Source: Mytilus californianus
Lineage: Eukaryota > Mollusca > Bivalvia > Mytilida > Mytilidae
Direction of reading: 5' to 3'
Length of the DNA: 64,000 nucleotides
NCBI RefSeq assembly: GCF_021869535.1
Contig: NW_026262659.1
Coordinates: 10,478,001-10,542,000 of the forward strand
Positions 44,843 to 56,640 of the stretch are shown here, piece after piece (position 1 is the first letter of the stretch; every line of letters begins with the position of its first letter). The notes under the pieces were generated by a model. That model worked only from the letters and a program-made list of their open reading frames with translations, had not been told where the DNA came from and searched no databases. A program made the translations under genes and the position numbers.

Positions 44843-46161
44843 TTTTTATACGACCGCAAAAATATTTTGCGGTCGTATATTAGTATGACGTTGGCGTCGT
44901 CGTCGTCGTCGTCCGAAGACACATTGGTTTTCGCACTCTAACTTTAGTTTAAGTGAATGGATCTCTATGAAATTTTACCATAAGGTTCAATACCACAAAA
45001 GGAAGGTTGGGATTGATTTTGGGGGTTATGGTACCAACTGTTAAGGAATTAGGGGCCAAAAAGGGGCAAAAAACAAGCAGTTTTGTAACTTCCAGACATA
45101 ACTTGTGTGTTAGTGTATGGATCTCTCTGACATTGTACCACAAGGTTCCATATCACAAAGGGAATGCTGGGATTGATGATTTTTTGGGGGTAATTGCCTC
45201 AAAATTTTAGGAATTAGGGGCCAAAAAAGGGGCAAAAAACAAGCATTTTTCTAGTTTCATGACAATAACTTGTGTGTAAGTGTATGGATCTTTCTGAAAT
45301 TGTACTACAAGGTTCCATATTACAAAGGGAAAGCTGGAATTGAGTTTGGGGGTAATTGTCTAAAACGTTTAGAAATAAGGGGCCAAAAATAAGCATTTTT
45401 CTAGTTTCCAGACAATAACTTGTGTTCAAGTGTATGGATCTCTCTGAAATTGTACTGCAAGGTACCATACCACAAAGGGAAGGCTGGGATTGATTTTGGG
45501 GGTAATTGCCTCAAAATTTTAGGAATTAGGGGCAAAAAAGGGGCAAAAAACAAACATTTTTCTAGTTTCAGGACAATAACTTGTGTGTAAGTGTATGGAT
45601 CTTTCTGAAATTGTACTACAAGGTTCCATATCACAAAGGGAAAGCTGGAATTGAGTTTGGGGGTAATTGCCCAAAACTTTTAGGAATAAGGGGTCAAAAA
45701 GGGGCCAAAAATAAGCATTTTTCTAGTTTCCAGACAATAACTTGTGTTCAAGTGTATGGATCTCTCTGAAATTGTACTGCAAGGTACCATACCACAAAGG
45801 GAAGGCTGGGATTGAGTTGTGGGGTGATGAATCATAAAGGTTCAAAAAATTTGGGGGAGGGATTTTTTTTTCCTTTTTTTCCTTTTTTTTTCTTCAAAAT
45901 TTTCCATTTTAAATTGGTTATTCTGATTTATATATAAAAGCAAATAATAATGATATGGTTTGAATAGGTAAATGAAAAAAAAATTAAGTTCTTAGACCAC
46001 ATTCATTCTGTGTCAGAAACCTATGCTGTGTCAAATATTTAATCACAATCCAAATTCAGTTCTGTATCAAGCTTGAATGTTGTGTCCATACGGCTTGCCC
46101 CAACTGTTCAGTGTTCGACCTCTGCGGTCGTATCAAGCTGCGCCCAGCGGAGCATTTTATT
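44843..46161 (+). mobile_element. Hairpin-bounded repeat, family B, copy 4
   Basis: The most perfect 5' hairpin of the family: TACGACCGCAAAA (44849-44861), loop ata, TTTTGCGGTCGTA (44865-44877), 13 of 13 pairs. A CGTC tract (44894-44914) follows. Monomers start near 45101, 45268, 45418, 45579 and 45740 and alternate between two types. TGCGGTCGTA (46123-46132) is the exact reverse complement of the 5' arm. GCTG-cgcc-CAGC (46137-46148) and 'gcattttatt' follow. Confidence 0.83.
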
Positions 46162-46674
46162 GACTGATAACCGAACGCAAAATAACATTCCTTATCGCTT
46201 GTTATATATCAATTTCATCAATAAATATTCATGAAAATAATTTTTAAGAACACAGATAAATGATATGAAAATGTTTTGTCGTGAGAAATATATATATCAA
46301 TAACAAATCAATAATACCGAAAATTTGTGTCAACGCATGCGGAAGAATATATCAAGAACGTTTTGCGGGAAAATATGAATGCCTACTCAAATCCAATCTA
46401 TTAGAAAAATCGAATTATTACAGAAGAGTGTCCACCATACACTTGCACTGCACTATTATTAGAATAGTAGAATAGAATGATATACACATTGATGAAAATT
46501 ATATATACATTTAACTGTTATATACAAATATTAATATAATACAAAACAACAAAGTATAACAGAGTTTTTGTAAAAATGCTGAAAAAAGAAAAAGAAATAC
46601 TATCAAAGTTGACAATTGATTGTTTTTGATAACTTAATGTAAAAGGATATCTAATGAAAATCATTATTGAATAA
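46162..46674. other. No feature seen
   Basis: AT-rich intergenic sequence between two repeat elements. Nothing is recognised. Confidence 0.35.
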
Positions 46675-47230
46675 ATGGGGAATGTGTCCATGGGACACAG
46701 ATGATGCCCCCGCTTGCATATAACGTTATAAAGGGACATAACTCAAGAACTGTAAATGTGATGCTACCTAAATTGTACTTGATCTGAGTTCTGTGGTAAT
46801 AAGCATTGTGTATATGTTTCATAACATTTAGTTGAGGCAATCTAAAGTTAGAGAACGGAAACGAAAAATTCAGCAGTTTTCCATTTGTAAAGGGGCATAA
46901 ATCTAGAACGGTAAAAGTGACGCTACCAAAATTCAGACTTGATCTGTGTTTTGTGGTAATGAGCATTGTGTATAAGTTTCATAACATTTGGTTGAGGCAA
47001 ACTAAAGTTAGAGAACGGAAACGAAAAATTCAGAATTTTTTCCATATATAAAGGGGCATAACTCTAGAACAGTAACAGTGACGCCACCAAAATTCAAACT
47101 TGATCTGTGTTTTGTGATAATGAGCATTGTGTATAAGTTTCATTACATTTAGTTGAGGCAAACTAAAGTTAGAGAACGGAAACCAATTTTGGTACGTACC
47201 GGACGGACGTACAGACGGACAAGGGTAAAA
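46675..47230 (-). mobile_element. Hairpin-bounded repeat, family D, copy 3, reversed and 5'-truncated
   Basis: On the - strand the 3' end is ATGCCCCCGC in inverse, followed by the hairpin TGTGTCC-atg-GGACACA (46683-46699). Three monomers ('ttgatctgtgttttgtg') and 'gtacgtacc...gacggac' follow. The 5' hairpin is missing; the sequence breaks off at about 47230. This is the only one of the 16 elements on the - strand. Confidence 0.75.
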
Positions 47231-47264
47231 CTTAAAAAGAGAGTTTAATCATAGCAGGCACGCA

Positions 47265-47315
47265 TGATATTCTTGCTGATAAAGTCAGTATCAAAAACAA
47301 AAATGCCATTATTTT
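47265..47315. mobile_element. Half of the foldback element seen at 35008-35116
   Basis: 'gctgataaagtcagtatcaa' plus 'aaacaaaaatgcca' is identical to the right arm of the other copy. The left arm is absent, and it abuts the truncated end of family D copy 3. Confidence 0.55.
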
Positions 47316-47379
47316 ATATGACTGCCAGGATAAGATAGGCCAAACAACTTATTTATCCCAGTTATGAGTTAAAAGAAGT

Positions 47380-48130
47380 AGAATCCCTGGAAGATATACA
47401 GTCATGTCCAGTTGGCAGGGTTAATCTGACCTTCACTTCTTTTTCGGGGTTCATTGGACACCATTATATTGTTATGAGGTCCTTTTGTCATATACTACAA
47501 GCAATAGGTCAATATTTTGAATACGGAATGATTGTTATGTAAACTGTCTGTCTGGCATAATGTATTGGTCAAGGATAAGTTTTCACGATTCTGTCCCTTT
47601 CTCACTGGCTTAGGGACTTATCATTTTTTATCTGGGAAGATGGGGGGGGGGGGGGGGGGGGGGCTGGTCATTTTGAAATCAAATATATATAAAATTTTCT
47701 TGATCCCCCTTAAAAACATTTTAAAAAATGTGACTCCCTCCCCTCTATTATTAAAACATACCAAAATTTTAACATGGAAAACACTTACCTTTGACACACA
47801 TGATATGTAGGATATACTTTCAGTCATGTCTGCTTCTCATATACTACATTTGTATTAGCAAAAGGTAAAGGTTGTATTTGGTGTGTGGAATGATTTTTAT
47901 GTATACATGTCCAACTGTCGGAATTCATCCGACCTTGAATCCCATTTTCGTGTATCATTGGTCAACATTAAGTTTTCGTGATAAGGTCTGTTAATCAGAT
48001 GTAACTTTTTTGGATTTATGGGAGGATTGTAAATCGTACATGTTAATCTGGTACGGTGCTTCTGACCTTCACCTCGTTTCATGACTTCAGTGAGTGTAGA
48101 ATGATTTTAAGGTGAACATGTCCTCTCTGT
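47380..48130 (+). repeat. Degenerate family C monomers
   Basis: 'ttcattggacaccattatat', 'aatgattgttatgtaaactg', 'tgtctggcataatg' and 'aacattaagttttcgtg' are decayed versions of the roughly 147-bp family C monomer. A (G)22 run lies at 47641-47663. No end hairpins are seen. Confidence 0.5.
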
Positions 48131-49343
48131 CAGGGATTACAACAAATGCATCATGGGCTGTATGTCACAGATGTTGGTAAAATTTTGCAAACAACTTTGC
48201 CTCGTTGAACTTTTACTTAAAATCGAAAAATAATACATTTAATATCTGTGTTATTTTCTGAAAAATTACTGGTTGAATTCTTTTAAAACATTTGTATTGA
48301 AAGCACACAAAATCGACGTATTAAAAAAGTTCTTAATTTGCCAGTCTAAAAGTCATCAAATTTCAAATTTCAAATCCATAGGTTTTTCTTTAAAAACTAT
48401 ATGTTGTTGATACATTAATTTACGTTTTAATGATGTAAAATAAAAGTAGGGTCACCGACTTCGTTTTACGGTATACCTTATTCAAGTGGTGTTCTAGGTG
48501 AAAAAATACCACACACAAAACGTCGAAATAAGCGTAACGTTGTCTCGTTGTTCATGTAGAAAATGGTGGATTAGTCTGGTTTTATAGCTAGCTAAACCTC
48601 TCACTTGTGTGACAGTCGAATAGAATTCCATTATATTGACAATAATGTGTGAACAAAACAAATTACTGGAACGAGTTAACATTCTGTAAAGGCAAAGGCA
48701 GAAATACCTAATTCCAAACGGAGTAAAAAATTATAGATAGTCTATTGTACACTTAAAATAGGAAATAGGAGTAAAAAAGAAAAAGTTCGAAAGAAAGAAC
48801 TGCCATATTCATATTTTGGTATACAGAGGTATTGTGTCAGAAAATATGTGTAATTCGTAGGTTACAAAAGAACATTTGGATATAAAGTACGAAAAAATGT
48901 TACAGGAAAAAAGTCACAGAAAATAAACTGAGTCACGGAAAAAAAGTGAAAGGAAAAAAGGTCACATGAAAACAGGTTAAACACCACATGAAAGTAAATA
49001 AAGTCACAATCAAACAAAATTGTAAATTAATTATTTGAATATATATAATTTTTATAATATTTTTATTAAGATGTAACCGGTACATATAATATGTATTATA
49101 TGTCTCTGGATGTGGGGAGAAACATAAATATGTGACATGTAATATATGTCTCTCATGTATGAAAAAATCACAGGAAATGATTTGAAATTGTATATAGTAA
49201 ATTATATCAACTAAATAGTGTTTCCGAATATTTCAACACCTTCGATATGTTACTTCAATGTTCAATAATTACATTAGATGTATATTTCATTATTATACGT
49301 TATTTTGATTGGCTAACAGCAATCTCGCGTCATTCTTCATTTC
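48131..49343. other. No gene; short GTCACA-type low-complexity stretch
   Basis: 48900-49010 has imperfect iterations around 'aaaaaagtcaca' and 'aaaaaggtcacatgaaaa'. Otherwise unassigned AT-rich sequence. Confidence 0.35.
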
Positions 49344-51541
49344 AAAATATATATATATATATATTTATTCAAGATAAAAAGGCATGAATTTGACAGATAC
49401 AAAATATTACAAAGACACAGATACAGCACTAGACATAGTTTATAGACACTAAAATGATATACATGTTTACTAAAAATTTTAAATTAAGAAATAAAAAATA
49501 AAATTCTGAAAATTTTCATGATATTTTGATAATATGATTAGACTAGATTAAAAATGAGTGAAATTTAACTTGACTAGATTTTACACTGTACCCTAATATC
49601 TTAGGATGACCCACAAAAGTTAGTAAAACTTATTTCCAGTGGGGTCCTTTTATAACGAGACTTCCAGTTTACACCAAGGGTTGACACATAGAAAATACAA
49701 GCACAAATAATTTAGAATTTATCACAGATAAATGGTCAAAGCCCCAGTATAATTAATAAAAAACAAATTCACTATTAAAGATGGATTTAAATTTATCCAT
49801 CAAAAATTTTTTCACCTGCACTTTAAAATTATATCTTTTAGAGCAACTTTTAATCATGTCTGGTAACGAATTCCAGTCTTTTATTCCATTATAAAAGAAA
49901 GTGGTTGATTCACACCCTTTAATTCCTGGTATATAAAAGTTTTTACTACTAGATCTTGTATTGAAAGATGTTTCATTTTTAACAAAATTAGTATGTAAAT
50001 AATTTGGGCATATGTTGTTAAAAATGTTAAAAACATGATTGAGTCTTAGTTGTTTGACTCTATTACTAATATTTAAAAAGCCCAATTTCTTGAATTCAAT
50101 ATATGTCACACTCTTTCTGGGATGTAATTGCAGAATAAATCTCACAATCTTATTTTGTGCCACTTGAAGTTTATTCTTCATTTGTTTTGATATACCTTCA
50201 TACCAGCATGCACATGCATAGTCAAAATGACATTGAATCAGGGAAGAGCACAATGTTTACCTAGATTGAAAATTTAGACACTCTTTGTTTCTATATAAAA
50301 ATTTAAGCCTTTGATTGACTTTTTTCACTATAGAGTTGACAATAAAATCACCAGTTAGAAACTGATCAATTATTATTCCCAAATATTTTACAAAAGTTTT
50401 GGATTCAATATTAATACCATTACAGGAGATAGCAAAATCACCCGGTATTAAAGACCGAAGTTTTCGACCAGGACCAAAAATTATGCTCTCCGTCTTTACC
50501 AAATGTAAGGACAATTTATTGTCAGTTAACCAATCATGGCATGATTCCAGCATTCTGGATAATTTATGCGAGATGACCCCAGGGTCTATATGGGAAAATA
50601 AAATTGCAGTATCATCTGCATATATCAAAACTTTACAATCTGAGTCGATGCTAGTTTGAACATCATTGACATAGATCAAAAACAATAGTGGACCCAGTAA
50701 TCTACCTTGAGGGACACCACATGTAATATTACACACTTCTGAAATCACCCCATTTACACTTACAACCTGTTTTCTGTTTGTTAAATATGACTCAAACCAA
50801 GGTATAGATCTAACCCCAATTACTTCTAATTTGTCACATAATATCTTGTGATCTACTGTGTCAAATGCCTTCTGTAGGTCTAATAGGACCATGCCTGTAA
50901 AAAGACCTTTGGCTGTTTGAGCTTTAATGTGATCTATCAAGTGAATGAGACAAGAATCAGTTGAATATGAACTTCTAAATCCTGATTGAAACTCAAATAA
51001 TAAATTATTTGAAATCAAAAAATTTTCAAGTTGCTTATAGGCAGCTTTTTCTAGAATTTTAGAAACAATACTTAAAATACTGACAGGCCTGTAATTTTCA
51101 GGCTTAAGTCTGTCATTTTTCTTAAATAGGGGCTTGACCTTAGCCATTTTCAGATCGTCAGGTACCGTACCCTCAGATATAGATAAATTTATCAAGAAAG
51201 TAATGGGTATTTTCAGAATTGGGGCTGCATCCTTAAGAAACCTTGCTGGAATACCATCTAGGCCCATGCTCTTACTTATATTTAAACTGCATAGTTCTTT
51301 ATACACAAACTGCTACATGCTTGAGGTTAAAAAAAATATCTGATTTCCTTCTCTGAACATAAAAGGATCTAACAATATTTGTAGTGGCACTATATAAACC
51401 CTTTGCAGTTGGTAGTTTTTCTACCAGTTTTGCAGCTATAGTTGTAAAAAACATGTTAAAATTATTTGATATTTTTTTGTTATCGTGACAGAAAATGAAT
51501 TGCATGAATTGAAACATACATGATGACACACGTTTCCACAA
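49344..51541 (-). pseudogene. Broken non-LTR retrotransposon reverse transcriptase (Jockey/CR1-like)
   Basis: The main open segment (51306-50257) carries RT motifs in order: an ENYRPVSILS block, LLDLQKAFDTVDHKIL, GVPQG followed by RLLGPLLFLIYVNDV, and YADDTAILF. The next open segment (50253-49753) continues in the same frame after a single stop codon at 50257-50259 and holds the usual C-terminal SLIQCHFDYAC region. Upstream, 51541-51310 holds the pre-RT region (NNFNMFFTTIAAKLVEKLP) in another frame, so there is a frameshift near 51300. Endonuclease and ORF1 are absent, which implies 5' truncation near 51541. The 3' UTR ends near 49344 in an (AT)n tract. The element is dead as it stands. The clade is by resemblance only. 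Confidence 0.9.
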
Positions 51542-51626
51542 TAAATTGCACAGGTAAATAAAAGAAAAACTTGATAGTAATCGTGTTAATTCATGATCAT
51601 AGCGAAAAAATGTAATTATAAGTATT

Positions 51627-51772
51627 GAATGCTTCTTTTGGTAATTTCATAGGGTTGTAAAAGCGTTGACCGTGCGTACATTTTTAAAATGAAGCGCTTC
51701 ATACAAAATGTACTTCGGTCAACGCTTTTACACCCCAATGAATTTACAAAAAGAAGCATTCAATTCTTAAAT
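51627..51772. mobile_element. Palindromic MITE with roughly 49-bp arms
   Basis: The left arm 'attgaatgcttctttt...gtaaaagcgttgaccg' is mirrored by the right arm 'cggtcaacgcttttacac' to 'gaagcattcaat'. 'gtacattttt' and 'aaaatgtac' continue the pairing inward. The near-complete palindrome would form a long hairpin RNA if transcribed. Confidence 0.7.
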
Positions 51773-52737
51773 ATTTGACAAATATTTCAGGCGGGGGGTA
51801 AAAAGATATGACCTTTTTTTCATAAAGCTTAAGGATTTATTCTGCCAAGACAAAATCTCAGTGAATATTATTTCATATTTGTTGTTTATCAGAGACATAT
51901 ATATGTATGAATTATTTTCTGATCAATCCGACTATAAATTTTGATTTGTAGGTAGTTCTATCTTATGTAACTTGAGTAATGGTTATTAGATAAAACCAAA
52001 CCGGAAGTATAGGTTGTTGCCAAGAAACTTATGCAGCCGACAAGCACCTGCTTTGAATTTATCTTTATTTACAGCAAAATTTGACAAAGTTTACGCTAGG
52101 CACACACTGTTTCTCAGTTTAAAGGAGTTGGAGATCCTTCGATTTTACGTAACAATTAACTGTACAAGCAATTCAATGCATACCATTGACTGATAATACA
52201 AAAGTGCATGGGGGTGCATGTACATAATTTCTAAAGCCTAAAGGTAGTTTTTCTTCTAACAATGTGAAATCACATATGTCTATAAATCTTGTTTGGTTAA
52301 AGAAGTCGTGACTGAAGGGCTGATACCATTCTCCTAATGATTTTATCAGTGGATAAAAAAAAGAAACTTTTTAAGGGACAAAAACTGACAAATATAGATC
52401 TGTAGATGATCATAGATGAATTTTGAATTTGTGCACTTTCCTGTACATTTCCGATGTCACCAATTATACTTATGTTATTACGTCACAGTAAAAGTCATTT
52501 CTTCAATGACATAATTCATGCCAATTGACCTCGGGTTCACCAGTGTAACTCATTAAAAAAATCACCTCAAGATCAGGTGTGAACAACACAGGTGAAAAAG
52601 GATTAGCAATCATTAGCCAATATCTCCCAGAGCCTAGCAGAGGCATTAATATGATTATTGAGAGGGCTTTCAGGATTATCATACTATACTCAAGTGGCAG
52701 TTTTATTACCAGAAAAGTATTTCTAAACAAAAAATAG
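51773..52737. other. No feature seen
   Basis: AT-rich intergenic sequence between two MITEs. Nothing is recognised. Confidence 0.35.
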
Positions 52738-52899
52738 CAGTGGCGGATCCAGGGGGGGGGGGGGGGGGTTTCCGGGGGTTGGAACCCCCCCTTTTTTTTT
52801 GACGATCAATGCATTTGAATGGGGACATATAGTTGGAACCCCCCCTTTATCCTGGGTTGGGAACCCCCGCCCTTTAAAAAATGGCTGGATCTGCCCCTG
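52738..52899. mobile_element. Short hAT-like MITE with G/C-run interior
   Basis: Left end CAGTGGCGGATCCAG and right end CTGGATCTGCCCCTG are inverted with two mismatches. The interior holds G and C runs and repeated 'ggaaccccccct'. 'aatag' flanks both ends (52733-52737 and 52900-52904), shorter than the 8 bp expected for hAT. Confidence 0.65.
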
Positions 52900-53177
52900 A
52901 ATAGTGCCAATGATCTCAATGAAATGACAGAGATTATTTCTGTAAAAAAAATATTTTGGACCTAAATCCCGATCTGCCATTTGAGAGATTGGTCTTTCAG
53001 TTTAATTCATGTCTGACTAATATGACAATTTCCAGACCTATAATCAGACAACATGTCTTGTGATCATCTGCAGGATGCTGCTTGATTTATAATACTTTTT
53101 TTGAATTTAGAATTTCAAGGGGTGAAAAAAAGTTGTCTTGTCATACCTTCTTCTCTGTGATGTTCTGCCTCACTTAG

Positions 53178-53340
53178 AGTGGATATTTACCATCCACTGT
53201 TATACTAAGTGGATATTTACCATCCACTGTTATACTTAGTGGATATTTACCATCCACTGTTATACTTGGTGGATATTTACCATCCACTGTTATACTTAGT
53301 GGATATTTACCATCCACTGTTATACCTAGTGGATATTTAC
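53178..53340 (+). repeat. 30-bp minisatellite, 5.4 copies, each a small hairpin
   Basis: Unit 'agtggatatttaccatccac' plus 'tgttatactt'. Within each unit GTGGAT pairs with ATCCAC. An ORF on the - strand is a repeat artefact. Confidence 0.88.
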
Positions 53341-53479
53341 TGAAATAAAACACAATGTACATGATATAAGAATGTGGTAATTGCAGGAGCATTTACCTAC
53401 TATGAACTAATGTACTTTCAATATTGTCAACAGTGTAAGAGTCTAATTGAGAAACCTAATCTTGTAGCAAACGTTTTGA

Positions 53480-54125
53480 TCAGTATATAAGAGAGGCGAA
53501 AGATACCAAAGGAAGAGTCAAACTCATAAGCCGAAAACAAACTGACAACGACATGGCAAAAAACAAAAGAAGTTTGAAAAACAAAACAACAGTCTACAAA
53601 ACACAACATAAAAAACTGAAGACTAAGCAACACAAATCAAACCAAAAACCGGGGTGATCTCAGGTGCTTCGAAAGGGTAAGCAGATACTGCTCCACATGT
53701 GGTATCCGTTGTGTTGCTCATGTAAGAAGAAGCCCGGTGATAAGTCTAATTTGGTAGGTGACATTCATGAAAAAAGGGTCAGGATTGTGGTATTAACAAT
53801 TGGAACATAACCATGGTCATCTGTGAAACAGATATTCCATAACGGTCAACAATTCATGAGGGTGACCTTACAATTTTCCAAGGAATGATTTCAACTTCAC
53901 CTTTTGGAACTCTTGCTTTAATAGCTTCCTTGTAAGCAGTAACCCTCTATCAAGGAAATCATGATAGGAAATGCAAGCTCTGGAATATCGTATCAACTGG
54001 GAGAAATGATCTTCAAATGCAGGCGCTGCTAGAATGTTGCTCATAGAAATGGAAAGTTCACAATTTGGAAGCTGAAATCATCTTTTTTGTCGTAAATTTA
54101 GTTCTCGACCGACCTTCAATGTCAA
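53480..54125 (-). pseudogene. Second reverse-transcriptase C-terminal fragment with 3' tail
   Basis: Alignable with 38875-39610 over most of its length: 'acagatattccataacggtc', 'gatttcaacttcacc', 'cctctatcaaggaaatcatg' and 'gcaggcgctgctagaatgtt' occur in both. More decayed, with extra stops in all frames. It ends next to the 5' end of family C copy 1. Confidence 0.55.
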
Positions 54126-54225
54126 TTTCTAAATGTGCCTGTCCCGGTTGTCGTTTGTTGCTGTTTATCAAATTTTTGTTTTTGTTTATAGTTTTGTACA
54201 TAAACATGATAAATCAGGCCGTTGG

Positions 54226-56465
54226 TTTTTGTCGAGCCTGCGACTTTTGTCGCAGAAAGCTCGACATAGGGATAGTGATCCGGCGGCGGCGGCGGCGGCG
54301 TTAGCTAACTTCTTAAAAGCTTGATATTTTAGAAGGTGGAAGGTCTGGATGCTTCATACTTTGTATATGGATGCCTCATGTTACGAAGTTTCCGTCAGTC
54401 ACATGTCCAATGTCCTTGACCTCATTTTCATGGTTCAGTGACTACTTGAAAAAAAAGTTCAGATTTTTTGTAATGTTAGATTCTCTCTTATTATAAGTAA
54501 TAGGATAACTATATTTGGTATGTGCGTACCTTGCAAGGTCCTCATGCCCGTCAGACAGTTTTCACTTGACCTCGACCTCATTTCATGGATCAGTGAACAA
54601 GGTTAAGTTTTGGTGGTCAAGTCCATATCTCAGATACTATAAGCAATAGGTCTAGTATATTCGGTGTATGGAAGGACTGTAAGGTGTACATGTCCAACTG
54701 GCAGGTGTCATCTGACCTTGACCTCATTTTCATGGTTCATTGGTTATAGTTAAGTTTTTGTGTTTTAGTCTGTTTTTCTTAGACTGTATGCCATAGGTCT
54801 ACTATATTTGGTGTATGGAATGATTGTAAAGTGTACATGTCTAGCGGGCAGGTGTCATCTGACCTTGACCTCATTTTCATGGTTCAGTGGTCAAAGTTAA
54901 GTTTTTGAGTTTTGGTCTTTTTTTCTAATACTATATGCAATAGTTCAACTATATTTGGTATGTGCGTACCTTGCAAGGTCCTCATGCCCGTCACACAGTT
55001 TTCACTTGACCTTGACCTCATTTCATGGATCAATGAACAAGGTTAAGTTTTGGTGGTCAAGTCCATATCTCAGATACTATAAGCAATAGGTCTAGTATAT
55101 TCGGTGTATGGAAGGACTGTAAGGTGTACATGTCCAACTGGCAGGTGTCATCTGACCTTGACCTCATTTTCATGGTTCAGTGGTTATAGTTAAGTTTTTG
55201 TGTTTTAGTCTGTTTTTCTTAGACTGTATGCCATAGGTCTACTATATTTGGTGTATGGAATGATTGTAAAGTGTACATGTCTAGCGGGCAGGTGTCATCT
55301 GACCTTGACCTCATTTTCATGGTTCAGTGGTCAAAGTTAAGTTTTTGAGTTTTGGTCTTTTTTTCTAATACTATATGCAATAGTTCAACTATATTTGGTA
55401 TGTGCGTACCTTGCAAGGTCCTCATGCCCGTCACACAGTTTTCACTTGACCTCGACCTCATTTCATGGATCAATGAACAAGGTTAAGTTTTGGTGGTCAA
55501 GTCCATATCTCAGATACTATAAGCAATAGGTCTAGTATATTCGGTGTATGGAAGGACTGTAAGGTGTACATGTCCAACTGGCAGGTGTCATCTGACCTTG
55601 ACCTCATTTTCATGGTTCAGTGGTTATAGTTAAGTTTTTGTGTTTTAGTCTGTTTTTCTTATACAGTATGCCATAGGTCTACTATATTTGGTGTATGGAA
55701 TGATTGTAAGGTGTACATGTCTAGCGGGCAGGTGTCATCTGACCTTGACCTCATTTTCATGGTTCAGTGGTTATAGTTAAGTTTTTGTGTTTTGGTCTGT
55801 TTTTCTTATACTGTATGCCATAGGTCTACTATATTTGGTGTATGGAATGATTGTAAGGTGTACATGTCTAGCTGGTAGGTGTCTTCTGACCTTGACCTCA
55901 TTTTCATGGTTCAGTGGTCAAAGTTAAGTTTTTGAGTTTTGGTCTTTTTTTCTAATACTATATGCAATAGGTCATCTATATTTGGTGTATGGAAATATTT
56001 TATGATGTACATGTCAGTCTTGCAGGTTTTATTTGACCTTGACCTCATTTTCACGGTTCATTGCTCAGTGTTAAGTTTTTGTGTTTTGGTCTGTTTTTCT
56101 AATACTGTAAGCAATAGGTCAACTATATTTGTTGTATGGAAGGATTGCAAGCTGTAGTACATGTCTGCCTGGCATTGTTCATCTGACCTTGACCTCATTT
56201 TCTTGGTTCATTGGTCAATGTTTAGTTTTCTTGGTTAAGTCTGTATCTTAGAAACTATAAACAATAGGTCAACTATATTTAGTGTATTGAATGATTGTAA
56301 GGTGTACATGTATTTCTTGTTTGGTTTATATGACCTTGACCTCATTTTCTTGGATCATGTTAAGTGTATGTGATAGTTGTAGTAAAGCTTTATATTTAGG
56401 ACTATCAACATAATATCAATGATTAGTAAAGAAGGCGAGACATTTCAGCGTGTGCACTCTTGTTA
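54226..56465 (+). mobile_element. Hairpin-bounded repeat, family C, copy 1
   Basis: Compound 5' hairpin: TGTCGAGC (54230-54237) with GCTCGACA (54259-54266), enclosing CTGCGAC-tttt-GTCGCAG (54238-54255). A (CGG)n tract (54281-54300) follows, then roughly 147-bp monomers containing 'tgaccttgacctcatttt'. The 3' end AGGCGAGACA (56433-56442) is an imperfect reverse complement of the 5' arm and is followed by 'tttcagcgtgtgcactcttg', where only a weak hairpin is possible. Confidence 0.75.
54521..55840 (+). repeat. 440-bp higher-order repeat inside family C copy 1
   Basis: 'tgtgcgtaccttgcaaggtc' recurs at 54521, 54961 and 55401, exactly 440 bp apart, and each unit holds three divergent monomers of about 147 bp. 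Copies are nearly identical, so amplification is recent. The same monomer at 59397 in copy 2 is not amplified. Confidence 0.9.
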
Positions 56466-56483
56466 CATTTGAAATTTCTTTAA

Positions 56484-56640
56484 ACTTATCATTTTGGGGC
56501 CCATTGCAGCTTGCTATGCGGTGTGGGCTTTTGCTGTGTGTTGAAGCCGTAGGGTGAACTATAATTGCTATTAACTTCAACATCATTTGGTCTCTGGTGG
56601 AGAGTTGTTATATTGGCAATCATACCACATCTTATTTTTA
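56484..56640 (+). mobile_element. Retroposon 3' end fragment
   Basis: 'gctatgcggtgtgggctttt', 'ggtctctggtggagagttgt' and 'ggcaatcataccacatctta' match the fragments at 11590 and 35417. Confidence 0.5.

Noticed and set aside
53178..53340. CRISPR-like array
   Set aside because: There are no variable spacers; this is a plain tandem repeat in a eukaryotic genome. The same applies to the arrays at 5873, 33931 and 62371.
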